A DNA stretch of 64,000 bases, taken from assembly GCF_011170065.1 (NCBI RefSeq), contig NZ_BLLH01000007.1:1-64000 (forward strand). Reading direction: 5' to 3'. Below are positions 7,875-15,055 of this stretch, piece by piece. The notes beneath the pieces are model-generated. The model saw only the letters and a program-made list of their open reading frames with translations. It was not told the origin of the DNA and searched no databases. This stretch comes from Pseudolactococcus insecticola (GTDB lineage: Bacteria; Bacillota; Bacilli; Lactobacillales; Streptococcaceae). A program made the translations under genes and the position numbers. Numbering within the stretch: the stretch's first letter is position 1; each line of letters begins with the position of its first letter.

Positions 7875-8615
7875 TTAGTGATTGATGATTTTGCTGAGGA
7901 ATTGCTTAGCACGTGGTTCTTGTGGATTATCAAAGAAGCCTGCAACGTCTGTTGTATCTTCTAATATCTCACCTTCCGCCATGAAAATGATACGATCGGC
8001 AACAGATCTTGCAAAGCCCATTTCGTGCGTGACAACGACCATGTTCATCCCGTCTTTTGCAAGTCCTTGCATGACTGAAAGCACATCGCCGATTGTCTCA
8101 GGGTCAAGCGCTGATGTCGGTTCATCAAAGAGCAAAAGCTTTGGATTCATGGCAAGGCCACGCGCAATTGCGACACGTTGCTTTTGCCCACCAGATAGCT
8201 GACCTGGAAAGGCGTCTTTTTTATCCCACATATTGACAAACTTCAAATATTTTTCAGCTGTTTTACTTGCGTCACGTAATTCTTGTTTGAGGACACGTGT
8301 GGGTGCCAATGTAACATTTTCTAGCACCGTTTTATGTGGATACAAGTTAAAATGTTGGAAAACCATGCCAACTTCCTTGCGAAGCTCAACTAAATCTTTT
8401 TTACTGGCATGATCAATATGGTGTCCGTTGACCACAAGCTCGCCCGACTCAATACCTTCTAAGGCATTTATCGTGCGAATCAAGGTTGATTTACCAGATC
8501 CTGAAGGTCCTAGTAAAACGACAACTTGTCCTTCTTCTATTTCCAGATTGATATGTTTCAGCGCGTGGTAGTCGCCATAGTACTTATCGACATTTTTGAA
8601 TTCAATCAGTGGCAT
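7875..8615 (-). CDS. glnQ: polar amino acid ABC transporter ATPase (GlnQ-like)
   Basis: A cytoplasmic ATPase of about 246 residues that powers the importer encoded downstream. The Walker A GPSGSGKST, signature LSGGQKQRVAIARG, Walker B LLLFDEPTSALDP and H-loop VVTHEM are intact. I placed the start at the ATG at 8615, with AGGAG six bases upstream; the TTG at 8621 sits directly on that SD and is rejected. As first gene of the operon it follows a TTGACA-17-TAAAAT promoter and a GlnR-type operator. The symbol is by analogy with streptococcal glnQHMP. Confidence 0.9.
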   Translation of the reverse strand: MPLIEFKNVDKYYGDYHALKHINLEIEEGQVVVLLGPSGSGKSTLIRTINALEGIESGELVVNGHHIDHASKKDLVELRKEVGMVFQHFNLYPHKTVLENVTLAPTRVLKQELRDASKTAEKYLKFVNMWDKKDAFPGQLSGGQKQRVAIARGLAMNPKLLLFDEPTSALDPETIGDVLSVMQGLAKDGMNMVVVTHEMGFARSVADRIIFMAEGEILEDTTDVAGFFDNPQEPRAKQFLSKIINH

Positions 8616-8638
8616 TTTCAACTCCTATCATTTTTTCG

Positions 8639-8655
8639 TGTTATAAGTTATAACA
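8639..8655 (-). promoter_or_regulatory. GlnR-type operator (TGTNA-N7-TNACA)
   Basis: The 17-mer TGTTATAAGTTATAACA matches the GlnR consensus TGTNA-N7-TNACA at every fixed position and is a near-perfect palindrome. It lies just downstream of the -10 of the amino acid ABC operon, a position suited to repression when glutamine is plentiful. The site call is by consensus only. Confidence 0.75.
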
Positions 8656-8662
8656 TGACCCT

Positions 8663-8691
8663 ATTTTATCACGTATTTTCTGAATTGTCAA
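8663..8691 (-). promoter_or_regulatory. sigma-A promoter of the amino acid ABC operon
   Basis: On the minus strand TTGACA (8691-8686) is separated by 17 bases from TAAAAT (8668-8663), and TG precedes the -10 by one base. The GlnR-type operator follows directly. Confidence 0.85.
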
Positions 8692-8716
8692 ACAATTTTT
8701 ACTGCAATCTGTTTTA

Positions 8717-8728
8717 GAAAACGTTTTC
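8717..8728. promoter_or_regulatory. cre-like palindrome between the divergent promoters
   Basis: GAAAACGTTTTC is a perfect 12-bp palindrome and fits the core of the CcpA operator consensus (GAAARCGYTTTC). It lies 15 bases upstream of the vicR -35 and 26 bases upstream of the divergent operon's -35, so it could affect either. Confidence 0.45.
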
Positions 8729-8742
8729 CAAATGGCAAATCA

Positions 8743-8771
8743 TTGATGAAAATGCTAAAAAACGTTATAAT
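8743..8771 (+). promoter_or_regulatory. promoter of vicRKX
   Basis: TTGATG (8743-8748), a 17-base spacer and TATAAT (8766-8771) form a good vegetative promoter. It overlaps possible upstream in-frame ATGs, which supports the vicR start at 8800. Confidence 0.8.
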
Positions 8772-8799
8772 AGAGCTACTAATGAATGAGGAAACTGCT

Positions 8800-9504
8800 A
8801 TGAAAAAAATACTCGTTGTTGACGATGAAAAGCCTATTTCAGACATTGTCAAGTTCAATTTGACAAAAGAAGGCTATGAGGTTCTGACCGCATTTGATGG
8901 CGAAGCAGCACTTGAAGTTTTTGTTGCCGAGTCACCTGATCTGATCTTGCTTGATCTGATGTTGCCAAAAAAAGACGGCCTAGAAGTCGCACGTGAGATC
9001 AGAAAGTCATCAGAAGTACCGATTATCATGGTGTCAGCAAAAGATAGTGAATTTGACAAGGTAATTGGCCTTGAGCTCGGGGCAGATGACTATGTCACAA
9101 AACCTTTCTCAAATCGCGAGCTCTTAGCACGTGTCAAGGCAAATCTGCGTCGTTCTAATCTGACGCCTGATGCGACTGCCAGTAATGACAAAAAAGAAAT
9201 TCGCATTGGTAACATCACCATTGCCCCAGAAAAATATGCCGCTTATAAAAACGATAAACACATTGATCTGACCCACCGAGAGTTTGAGTTATTGCATTAT
9301 CTCGCGCAACATGTAGGTGAGGTCATGACGCGCGAGCATTTGCTTGAAACGGTCTGGGGTTATGACTATTTTGGTGACGTGCGCACGGTCGATGTGACCA
9401 TCCGTAGACTGCGTGAAAAAGTTGAAGACACCCCTAGCCGTCCTGAATACGTCGCAACACGACGCGGCGTTGGCTACTATCTGAGTGACCCAAATGAAAA
9501 ATAA
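8800..9504 (+). CDS. vicR: response regulator VicR/WalR
   Basis: A 234-residue OmpR/PhoB-type regulator, the essential cell-wall-homeostasis regulator of Firmicutes. The receiver domain (1-118) has the acidic pair at VVDDEKP, the phospho-acceptor Asp52 in [11 protein letters not shown] and the switch Lys in [10 protein letters not shown]. The winged helix (about 135-230) contains [13 protein letters not shown] and [16 protein letters not shown]. The start at 8800 was chosen over two upstream in-frame ATGs because those lie in the promoter; GAGG lies eight bases before it. The vicK start overlaps its 3' end by 11 bp. Confidence 0.96.
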   Translation: MKKILVVDDEKPISDIVKFNLTKEGYEVLTAFDGEAALEVFVAESPDLILLDLMLPKKDGLEVAREIRKSSEVPIIMVSAKDSEFDKVIGLELGADDYVTKPFSNRELLARVKANLRRSNLTPDATASNDKKEIRIGNITIAPEKYAAYKNDKHIDLTHREFELLHYLAQHVGEVMTREHLLETVWGYDYFGDVRTVDVTIRRLREKVEDTPSRPEYVATRRGVGYYLSDPNEK

Positions 9505-10936
9505 ACTCCCTTTTACTAGCACCATCCTTTTTAAAGCGGTAATCTCGCATTTACTGCTTTTTTCAATGCTGTTTACCTGGAACGCAGAAGGCTTTCTCAG
9601 CAACCACGACTCTTTCACGCGACTTGGTATTTTTTATGGCATTTCGCTGATTTTGATGGTCTGGTTCATTTCCCGCATTTCCGTCGGTCTGGGGCAGATT
9701 TCTGATCAGATTGATGATTTTACGGAAAAAAACTATTCCGTCAGAAAGCAAATCCCCGGTAACACTGAAATCAATCGGCTTTATGAGCAGGTGGTTAATC
9801 TCGGCGAGAAGACTGAACATGCTCAGGAAACGCTTGAGTCTTCAAGCACACGCCTCAACGGCATCTTGACCTACATGACAGACGGTGTCATCGCAACTGA
9901 CCGCAGAGGCAAGATTGTCCTTGCAAACGCTGCTGCACTTGAGTATCTCAACGTCAAAGAAAAAGATATTTTATCTCGAAAAATCGTTGATGCACTTGAT
10001 ATTTCTGCTGACTATACTTTTCGAGATTTGCTTGAGTCTGAGCCAGAGATTATGCTTGACTCTGAAAATTCTGTGGGCGAGTTTACGACTCTGCGGATAA
10101 AATTTGCCCTCTTTCGTCGTGAATCTGGCTTTATTTCAGGGGTTGTGGCTGTGTTACATGACGTCACTGAGCAGGAAAAAAATGAGCGCGAGCGCAGACT
10201 TTTCGTGTCAAACGTCTCTCACGAATTACGCACGCCATTAACCTCAGTCAAATCCTATCTCGAAGCGCTTGATGAGGGGGCAATCAACGATCCTGACATC
10301 GCACCAGGCTTTATCAAAGTTTCACTCAAAGAAACCGACCGGATGATTCGGATGATTCGCGACTTGGTAAGCTTGTCTCGCATGGATTCTGATACCATTG
10401 CCCTCGAAAAAGAAGTGATCAATGTTGTTGCCTTTCTTCATTTTCAGCTTAATCGCTTTGACCAAATCGTTGGCACTTCTGATGAAGACCAAAAAACTTT
10501 CAAAATCCTTCGTCAAATTCCCTTGCAGCCGATCTGGATGGAAATTGATACCGATAAGATGGGCCAAGTCATAGATAATCTCATGAATAATGCCATCAAA
10601 TACAGCCCTGACGGTGGTAATATCACGGTCAGTCTAGAGCAGACCAATACGCAAATCCTGCTCAAGATTTCTGATGAAGGGATGGGAATTCCTAAAAAAG
10701 ATCTGCCAAAGATTTTTGACCGCTTTTACCGTGTTGATAAGGCGCGAAGCCGCGAACAAGGCGGCTCAGGCCTTGGGCTTGCCATCGTCCGTGACGTCGT
10801 CAAGATGCACGACGGCTTCGTTTGGGCAAAGTCTGATGGTAAACATGGCACAACATTTACAGTTGTTCTCCCCTATGCACCGCTTGATGACGCTGAAAAC
10901 GGCTCTGATACTGACGACTGGGCAGATCACGACTAA
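9494..10936 (+). CDS. vicK: sensor histidine kinase VicK/WalK
   Basis: A 480-residue membrane kinase, partner of VicR. Two hydrophobic helices (about 8-28 and 42-62) flank a loop of only about a dozen residues. It lacks the large extracellular sensor of Bacillus WalK, which is typical of streptococcal-type VicK. Then come a HAMP region (about 60-112), a PAS domain (about 118-225), the phospho-acceptor His243 in [11 protein letters not shown], and the ATPase domain with [20 protein letters not shown] and [10 protein letters not shown]. An ATG at 9494 and an in-frame GTG at 9485 are both possible; I used the ATG. Confidence 0.95.
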   Translation: MKNKLPFTSTILFKAVISHLLLFSMLFTWNAEGFLSNHDSFTRLGIFYGISLILMVWFISRISVGLGQISDQIDDFTEKNYSVRKQIPGNTEINRLYEQVVNLGEKTEHAQETLESSSTRLNGILTYMTDGVIATDRRGKIVLANAAALEYLNVKEKDILSRKIVDALDISADYTFRDLLESEPEIMLDSENSVGEFTTLRIKFALFRRESGFISGVVAVLHDVTEQEKNERERRLFVSNVSHELRTPLTSVKSYLEALDEGAINDPDIAPGFIKVSLKETDRMIRMIRDLVSLSRMDSDTIALEKEVINVVAFLHFQLNRFDQIVGTSDEDQKTFKILRQIPLQPIWMEIDTDKMGQVIDNLMNNAIKYSPDGGNITVSLEQTNTQILLKISDEGMGIPKKDLPKIFDRFYRVDKARSREQGGSGLGLAIVRDVVKMHDGFVWAKSDGKHGTTFTVVLPYAPLDDAENGSDTDDWADHD

Positions 10937-10954
10937 CCTAGATGAATTCACACA

Positions 10955-11776
10955 ATGAAAGAAGATAAATTGACAGAAGAAAAAGGTTTCAAATACAGCA
11001 TCCTTGCCAGTGGCTCAACAGGTAATGTCACTTACATCGAAACGCCTGAGCGTAAGATTTTGGTTGACGCCGGCTTGTCTGGCAAAAAAATAGAAGGTCT
11101 GATGAACGAAATTGGCCGCAGTCTCTCTGATGTTGACAGCCTCCTTGTCACGCACGAGCACAAGGATCACGTTGCTGGCCTTGGCGTGCTTGCCCGCAAG
11201 TACAAGATGGATCTCTATGCCAATGCTGATACTTGGCAGGCGATTGGTGAGTCTTGTGGCAAGATTGATCCTAGCCAGAAACATATTTTTGACATGGGAA
11301 AAATGCTGACATTTGGCGATATTGATATTGAGAGTTTTGGCGTGAGTCATGATGCGGCGGCGCCACAATTTTACAAATTTATGAAAGATGATAAGAGTTT
11401 TGTCATGCTGACTGACACAGGCTACGTGAGTGATCGCATGCGTGGAACGATTGAAAATGCCGACGCTTATCTCATGGAAAGCAATCATGATGTCGAAATT
11501 TTACGCATGGGCAACTATCCTTGGCGCCTGAAACAGCGTATTTTGTCTGATCACGGCCATTTATCAAACGAGGATGGCGCTGGCACAGCACTTTCAGTCA
11601 TTGGCAATAAAACCAAAAAAATCCTGCTGGGTCACCGCAGTCAGGAAAACAATCTCAAAGAACTGGCGCATATGACCATGGAAAATACACTCATGCAACA
11701 CGACATTGACGCCAAAAATGATGTCAAAGTATTTGACACGAGCCATGTTCAGGCAAGTCCTTTATATCAAATTTAG
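10955..11776 (+). CDS. vicX: MBL-fold hydrolase VicX/WalJ
   Basis: A 273-residue metallo-beta-lactamase-fold protein, third gene of the vic operon. The metal-binding motif is THEHKDH (about residues 65-71). Later ligands include DTG and HRSQENN near the end, and the N-terminal ILASGSTGNVTYIET strand is typical of YycJ/WalJ. Family members are linked to cell-division timing and DNA processing; the exact substrate is uncertain. It lies 18 bp after vicK and is followed by the operon terminator at 11889. Confidence 0.94.
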   Translation: MKEDKLTEEKGFKYSILASGSTGNVTYIETPERKILVDAGLSGKKIEGLMNEIGRSLSDVDSLLVTHEHKDHVAGLGVLARKYKMDLYANADTWQAIGESCGKIDPSQKHIFDMGKMLTFGDIDIESFGVSHDAAAPQFYKFMKDDKSFVMLTDTGYVSDRMRGTIENADAYLMESNHDVEILRMGNYPWRLKQRILSDHGHLSNEDGAGTALSVIGNKTKKILLGHRSQENNLKELAHMTMENTLMQHDIDAKNDVKVFDTSHVQASPLYQI

Positions 11777-11779
11777 TAT

Positions 11780-11811
11780 AAAAAAAAAGACCTTGTCACG
11801 GGGACAAAGTC
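11780..11811 (-). terminator. terminator of the DUF4044 gene
   Basis: The minus strand has GACTTTGTC/GACAAGGTC (one G-U pair) followed by nine T residues, just past the small gene's stop codon at 11814. Confidence 0.85.
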
Positions 11812-11813
11812 GA

Positions 11814-11933
11814 TTAAAGAAAGACTGATACTGCCGTTGCTATTGCTGCAAAAATCGTCAGAATCAACATCAGCCATACGATTACCATGACGACTTTTTG
11901 AAAAGTCGTCTTTTTTTGTTTTTTATAAGCCAT
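11814..11933 (-). CDS. DUF4044-type small membrane protein
   Basis: A 39-residue ORF on the minus strand starting MAYKKQKKTTFQKVV. A basic N-terminus is followed by one hydrophobic helix (about residues 14-38). It resembles the DUF4044 family of short single-pass proteins in Lactobacillales, whose function is unknown. A consensus promoter ends only six bases before the ATG and no Shine-Dalgarno precedes it, pointing to leaderless translation. Codons 6-15 contain, on the opposite strand, the terminator of the vic operon. It is far shorter than usual ORF-calling thresholds. Confidence 0.8.
   Translation of the reverse strand: MAYKKQKKTTFQKVVMVIVWLMLILTIFAAIATAVSVFL
11889..11917 (+). terminator. 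terminator of vicRKX, inside the antisense small gene
   Basis: GACGACTTTT/AAAAGTCGTC with a two-base loop is followed by seven T residues on the plus strand. It lies 112 bases beyond the vicX stop, within the coding region of the minus-strand DUF4044 gene. Confidence 0.85.
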
Positions 11934-11939
11934 AGTCAA

Positions 11940-11968
11940 ATTTTACCGCAAAACTATCTATTTTTCAA
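11940..11968 (-). promoter_or_regulatory. promoter of the DUF4044 gene, leaderless geometry
   Basis: TTGAAA (11968-11963), 17 bases, TAAAAT (11945-11940), then six bases to the ATG at 11933. Transcription would begin at about the start codon itself. Confidence 0.75.
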
Positions 11969-11984
11969 GTGCAGGATAAAATGT

Positions 11985-11990
11985 TATAAT
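11985..11990 (+). promoter_or_regulatory. -10 element for the Fe-S/GNAT pair
   Basis: TATAAT on the plus strand, 60 bases before the gene at 12050. The -35 region (about TTTTCA at 11962) is poor and overlaps the divergent promoter of the small membrane gene. Confidence 0.5.
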
Positions 11991-12049
11991 GAATGTATGA
12001 AAATTTCCTATATTTGAAAAAATGAAGGAAAACAAGAAAGAGGTAAATC

Positions 12050-12364
12050 ATGCAAGGAAATCAAGTCAATGGTGATGCTGTAACCGAGGAAGAACTACTC
12101 GCCTTGGGGTATCGCAAATATTATGGTGACGAACTTGATATTTTCTATCACAAGGATATCTGTGCCCACGTCGGTAACTGCGTACGTGGTGATGCTGGCG
12201 TTTTTGAAGTCGGCCGCAGGCCTTGGATCATCACAGACAACGGCGAATCCACTGAAAACTCAATTGCCGTCGTAAACTCATGCCCATCAGGCGCACTCAA
12301 ATGGCTCCGTCGCAATCAAGAACAAGAACAAAATCAAAGCGCACAAGCAACTACGAAAGGATAA
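12050..12364 (+). CDS. divergent 4Fe-4S mono-cluster protein (YjdI/Fer4_19 type)
   Basis: A 104-residue small ferredoxin-like protein of the DUF1271/Fer4_19 family. The ligand cysteines are CAHVGNC (about residues 38-44) and CPSGAL (about 79-84). The RRPWIITDN stretch between them is typical. A polar Gln/Asn-rich tail follows. The family is frequently encoded next to a GNAT-type YjdJ protein, as here. Function is not established; an electron-transfer or cluster-sensing role is inferred. GAAAGAGG precedes the ATG. Confidence 0.85.
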   Translation: MQGNQVNGDAVTEEELLALGYRKYYGDELDIFYHKDICAHVGNCVRGDAGVFEVGRRPWIITDNGESTENSIAVVNSCPSGALKWLRRNQEQEQNQSAQATTKG

Positions 12365-12372
12365 CACAGCAC

Positions 12373-12663
12373 ATGGCAGACTATTCATTTCAAGATCAAG
12401 GGGACCAAATCGTTCTCATTGACGAAAAAACACAGCAACAGGCCGGCGAAATCGCTTTTATGGAAGCTGAGGATACCCTCATCGTTGTTCACACTGGTGT
12501 CAATCCTGACCACCGTGGCCAAGGTTTAGCTGAACAACTCGTTTTCCAAGTGGTCGAAAAAGCAAGACGTGAAGGCAAGAAAATCTTCCCAATCTGCCCA
12601 TTTGCCCGCAAGGAATTTGACCAAAAAGCAGAATACGGCGACGTGTTACGCGCTGACGTCTGA
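12373..12663 (+). CDS. GNAT-like N-acetyltransferase (YjdJ type)
   Basis: A 96-residue mini-GNAT protein. The acetyl-CoA-binding loop is DHRGQGLAEQLV (about residues 46-57), and the end contains PICPFARKEF, the signature of the YjdJ/Gcn5-related DUF4442-sized subfamily. The ATG at 12373 is nine bases after the Fe-S gene stop, and the longer upstream frame starting inside that gene is rejected. The substrate is unknown. The pair with the Fe-S protein is a conserved two-gene unit. Confidence 0.85.
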   Translation: MADYSFQDQGDQIVLIDEKTQQQAGEIAFMEAEDTLIVVHTGVNPDHRGQGLAEQLVFQVVEKARREGKKIFPICPFARKEFDQKAEYGDVLRADV

Positions 12664-12682
12664 ACTATTCAAGACTGAAATC

Positions 12683-12722
12683 AAAAAGCACTTTGACTTT
12701 TCATTAGTCAAAGTGCTTTTTT
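12683..12722. terminator. bidirectional terminator
   Basis: A 13-bp stem built on AGCACTTTGAC/GTCAAAGTGCT with flanking A- and T-runs serves the plus-strand GNAT gene and the converging minus-strand MFS gene. Confidence 0.85.
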
Positions 12723-12732
12723 CACACCCGTT

Positions 12733-13917
12733 TTACTGAATCTTTTTGCCATGGACAAAATAGTATAGAACAAGCGACACCGCAACAACGAAAATCATGA
12801 GTTCAAACAGTGCTTTGAAACCGATGATTGGTGCGATAATCCCTAAAATCACAGGTCCAATCCCAAAAGCTAGGTCAAACAGGATAAAGTAGGTCGAGGT
12901 TGAGACACCGAGTCGATCGATTGGCACCATTTTCGCAATAGTTGACTGAATCGTTGACTGTAAGTTACCAAATCCCACACCAATCAGAATCGCAGACACG
13001 ATAAAGAGAAAGACGCCATTGACCTGACTGAGTGCAACAAAGCCTAAAATCAAAAGAATGAAGGACGGATAGGCAACATAGTTTTCATTTTTCTTATCTG
13101 CAAGCACACCTGTAAATGGCCGACTAGCAAGGATTGAAACCGCATAGATAACAAAGAAAATGCTCGAATACTTGGCCATGTGTTCAGACTTCATAAAAAA
13201 GCTGAGATCACTTTGGATGGCACTGTAAGAAATCGCTGCAATCAGCATAACTAGTGCAATAGGCAAGACTTTTGGCTCAACAAAACTATGGATGCTGATT
13301 TTTTGATGCTTGCCTTTATTTGGCAGGTCAACGGCTGACTCATGCACCATAAAAATCGCCGCAAGAACCAAAATACCAAGGATAATTTCGAGGAAAAACA
13401 GATTTTTAAACCCGATACTGTCAATCAAAATCAGTGCCAAAAATGGCCCAAAAGCTGTCGCTATAATCGTAGACAAGCTAAAATAAGAAATGCCTTCAGA
13501 CTTGCGATCAGGCGGCACAACAAGGACAATCGCTGTGTTCGTAATCGTTCCAATCAGGCCAATCGCAATCCCTTGGACGAACCGCATGATGACAAGCAAA
13601 CTCAAACTTGTGATGAGCGGATAGGAAATCAAGCTGATAAGCAATATTCCCGCACCAACAAACAAAATCTGTTTGGTGTTGAGTTTTTCCATGAGGATGC
13701 CGCTCGATAATCTTGCAAAAAGCGAGCCAATCACTGTAATTCCAACGAGAAGCCCCCCAACTGCCTGCGATAAGCCAAGCGCATCGACTGCATAAGGTCC
13801 AATCGCCACGGTCAGGCTATAAAAGGTAATCATGACCAAAAAATTGATCAGAAAAATCTCTAAAAATGATTGATTAAATATCTTTGTGACAACATGTTTA
13901 CTATGATCTGTTTCCAC
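12733..13917 (-). CDS. MFS family efflux-type transporter
   Basis: A 394-residue major facilitator with about 12 hydrophobic helices. Motif A-like sequence between helices 2 and 3 reads LFARLSSGILMEKLNTKQIL. The second half repeats the pattern at ASRPFTGVLADKKNE. The size and architecture suit the drug:H+ antiporter or YfkF-like group, but the substrate cannot be read from sequence. It is a single-gene unit converging with the Fe-S/GNAT pair. Confidence 0.85.
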   Translation of the reverse strand: METDHSKHVVTKIFNQSFLEIFLINFLVMITFYSLTVAIGPYAVDALGLSQAVGGLLVGITVIGSLFARLSSGILMEKLNTKQILFVGAGILLISLISYPLITSLSLLVIMRFVQGIAIGLIGTITNTAIVLVVPPDRKSEGISYFSLSTIIATAFGPFLALILIDSIGFKNLFFLEIILGILVLAAIFMVHESAVDLPNKGKHQKISIHSFVEPKVLPIALVMLIAAISYSAIQSDLSFFMKSEHMAKYSSIFFVIYAVSILASRPFTGVLADKKNENYVAYPSFILLILGFVALSQVNGVFLFIVSAILIGVGFGNLQSTIQSTIAKMVPIDRLGVSTSTYFILFDLAFGIGPVILGIIAPIIGFKALFELMIFVVAVSLVLYYFVHGKKIQ

Positions 13918-13984
13918 GAATCCTCTTTTCTTTGGTAAAATCCCTGTCTCAAATAGGACAGGTCAAGTTTATGAATAAAAAAGC

Positions 13985-14009
13985 AAAAACACCCAAACGG
14001 GCGTTTTTA
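13985..14009 (-). terminator. fba terminator
   Basis: The minus strand reads AAAAACGCCC-GTTT-GGGTGTTTTT, with stem and T-run 25 bases past the fba stop. Confidence 0.85.
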
Positions 14010-14033
14010 CTTTTAATCAGATATAATCCGGTC

Positions 14034-14915
14034 TTAAGCTTTGTTTGCAGAACCGAAAACGTCGATGCGTTCTTCGACTGCTGCTTGAACTGCGTCAATA
14101 CCTGGTTTAAGGAATTTACGTGGGTCAAACAATTTTTTCTTATCGTATTCAGCTTCGTTAGCTTCGTATTCAGCAGCGAATTTACGTGTTGCTGCCGCGA
14201 ATGCTTGTTGGCTTTCAGTGTTAACGTTGACTTTCGCAACACCCATCTTGATGGCTGCTTTGATTTGATCGTCAGGGATACCTGAACCGCCGTGAAGGAC
14301 GATTGGGAAACCAGGAACAGCGTCAGTCAATTTTTGCAAGTGGTCAAGGTGAAGACCTTTCCAGTTTGCAGGGTAAGGACCGTGGATGTTACCGATACCA
14401 GCCGCAAGGAAGTCAATCCCAGTTTTAACCATTTCAACTGCATCTTCGATTGGTGCCAATTCGCCTTCGCCGATGATACCGTCTTCTTCACCACCGATTG
14501 AACCAACTTCAGCTTCGACAGAGATGCCTTTAGCATGAGCAAGTGCAACGATTTCTTTTGTTTTTTCAAGGTTTTCAGCAATTGGAAGATGTGAACCGTC
14601 AAACATCAATGATGTATAGCCGATTTCAATAACTTCTTTTGCATCTTCAAAATGACCATGGTCAAGGTGAATTGCGATTGGAACAGTGATGTTCATTGAT
14701 TCAACGAGGTTTTCGATAATATATTTAGCAGTTTTGTAACCACCCATGTATTTACCAGCACCCATTGAAGTTTGGATAAGGATTGGAGCTTGTTTAGCTT
14801 CTGCTGCGCGCAAGATAGCTTGTGTCCACTCCAAGTTGTTTGTGTTGAATCCACCGATTGCATAGCCGTTTTCACGTGCTGCTGCAACGAATTTTTCTGC
14901 TGAAACGATTGCCAT
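14034..14915 (-). CDS. fba: class II fructose-1,6-bisphosphate aldolase
   Basis: A 293-residue zinc aldolase of glycolysis and gluconeogenesis that interconverts fructose-1,6-bisphosphate with DHAP and glyceraldehyde-3-phosphate. Zinc ligands lie in HLDHGHFED (about 81-89), with EAEVG and later HGGSGIPDDQ. The phosphate-binding KVNVNTESQ is present. The length is normal. The ATG follows GGAGG. The upstream extended -10 TGATATAAT (14958-14950) and a good terminator make it monocistronic. The biased codon use visible here fits a highly expressed gene. Confidence 0.97.
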   Translation of the reverse strand: MAIVSAEKFVAAARENGYAIGGFNTNNLEWTQAILRAAEAKQAPILIQTSMGAGKYMGGYKTAKYIIENLVESMNITVPIAIHLDHGHFEDAKEVIEIGYTSLMFDGSHLPIAENLEKTKEIVALAHAKGISVEAEVGSIGGEEDGIIGEGELAPIEDAVEMVKTGIDFLAAGIGNIHGPYPANWKGLHLDHLQKLTDAVPGFPIVLHGGSGIPDDQIKAAIKMGVAKVNVNTESQQAFAAATRKFAAEYEANEAEYDKKKLFDPRKFLKPGIDAVQAAVEERIDVFGSANKA

Positions 14916-14949
14916 TTCTTAAGTTCCTCCAAAATTTATTTACGAACTT

Positions 14950-14958
14950 ATTATATCA
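14950..14958 (-). promoter_or_regulatory. extended -10 of fba
   Basis: TGATATAAT on the minus strand. A TCAC-TTT-GTGA inverted repeat (14956-14966) overlaps its upstream edge and could bind a regulator. Confidence 0.6.
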
Positions 14959-15009
14959 CTTTGTGAAAGATTATTCTAGTATAAACTATTATTATTTGTT
15001 TGAGACAAA

Positions 15010-15046
15010 AATAAACGCCAATTTCTAATCCGAAATCGGCGTTTAT
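15010..15046 (-). terminator. terminator of the giant surface-protein gene
   Basis: The stem ATAAACGCC/GGCGTTTAT, extended through ATTTC/AAAT, is followed by TTTTTGT on the minus strand, about 10 bases past the stop. Confidence 0.85.
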
Positions 15047-15055
15047 GTCCTGTTT

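Noticed and set aside
12280-12372. Upstream start for the GNAT protein within the Fe-S gene
   Set aside because: The extension is a shadow frame of the Gln/Asn-rich tail; the ATG at 12373 gives the normal family length.
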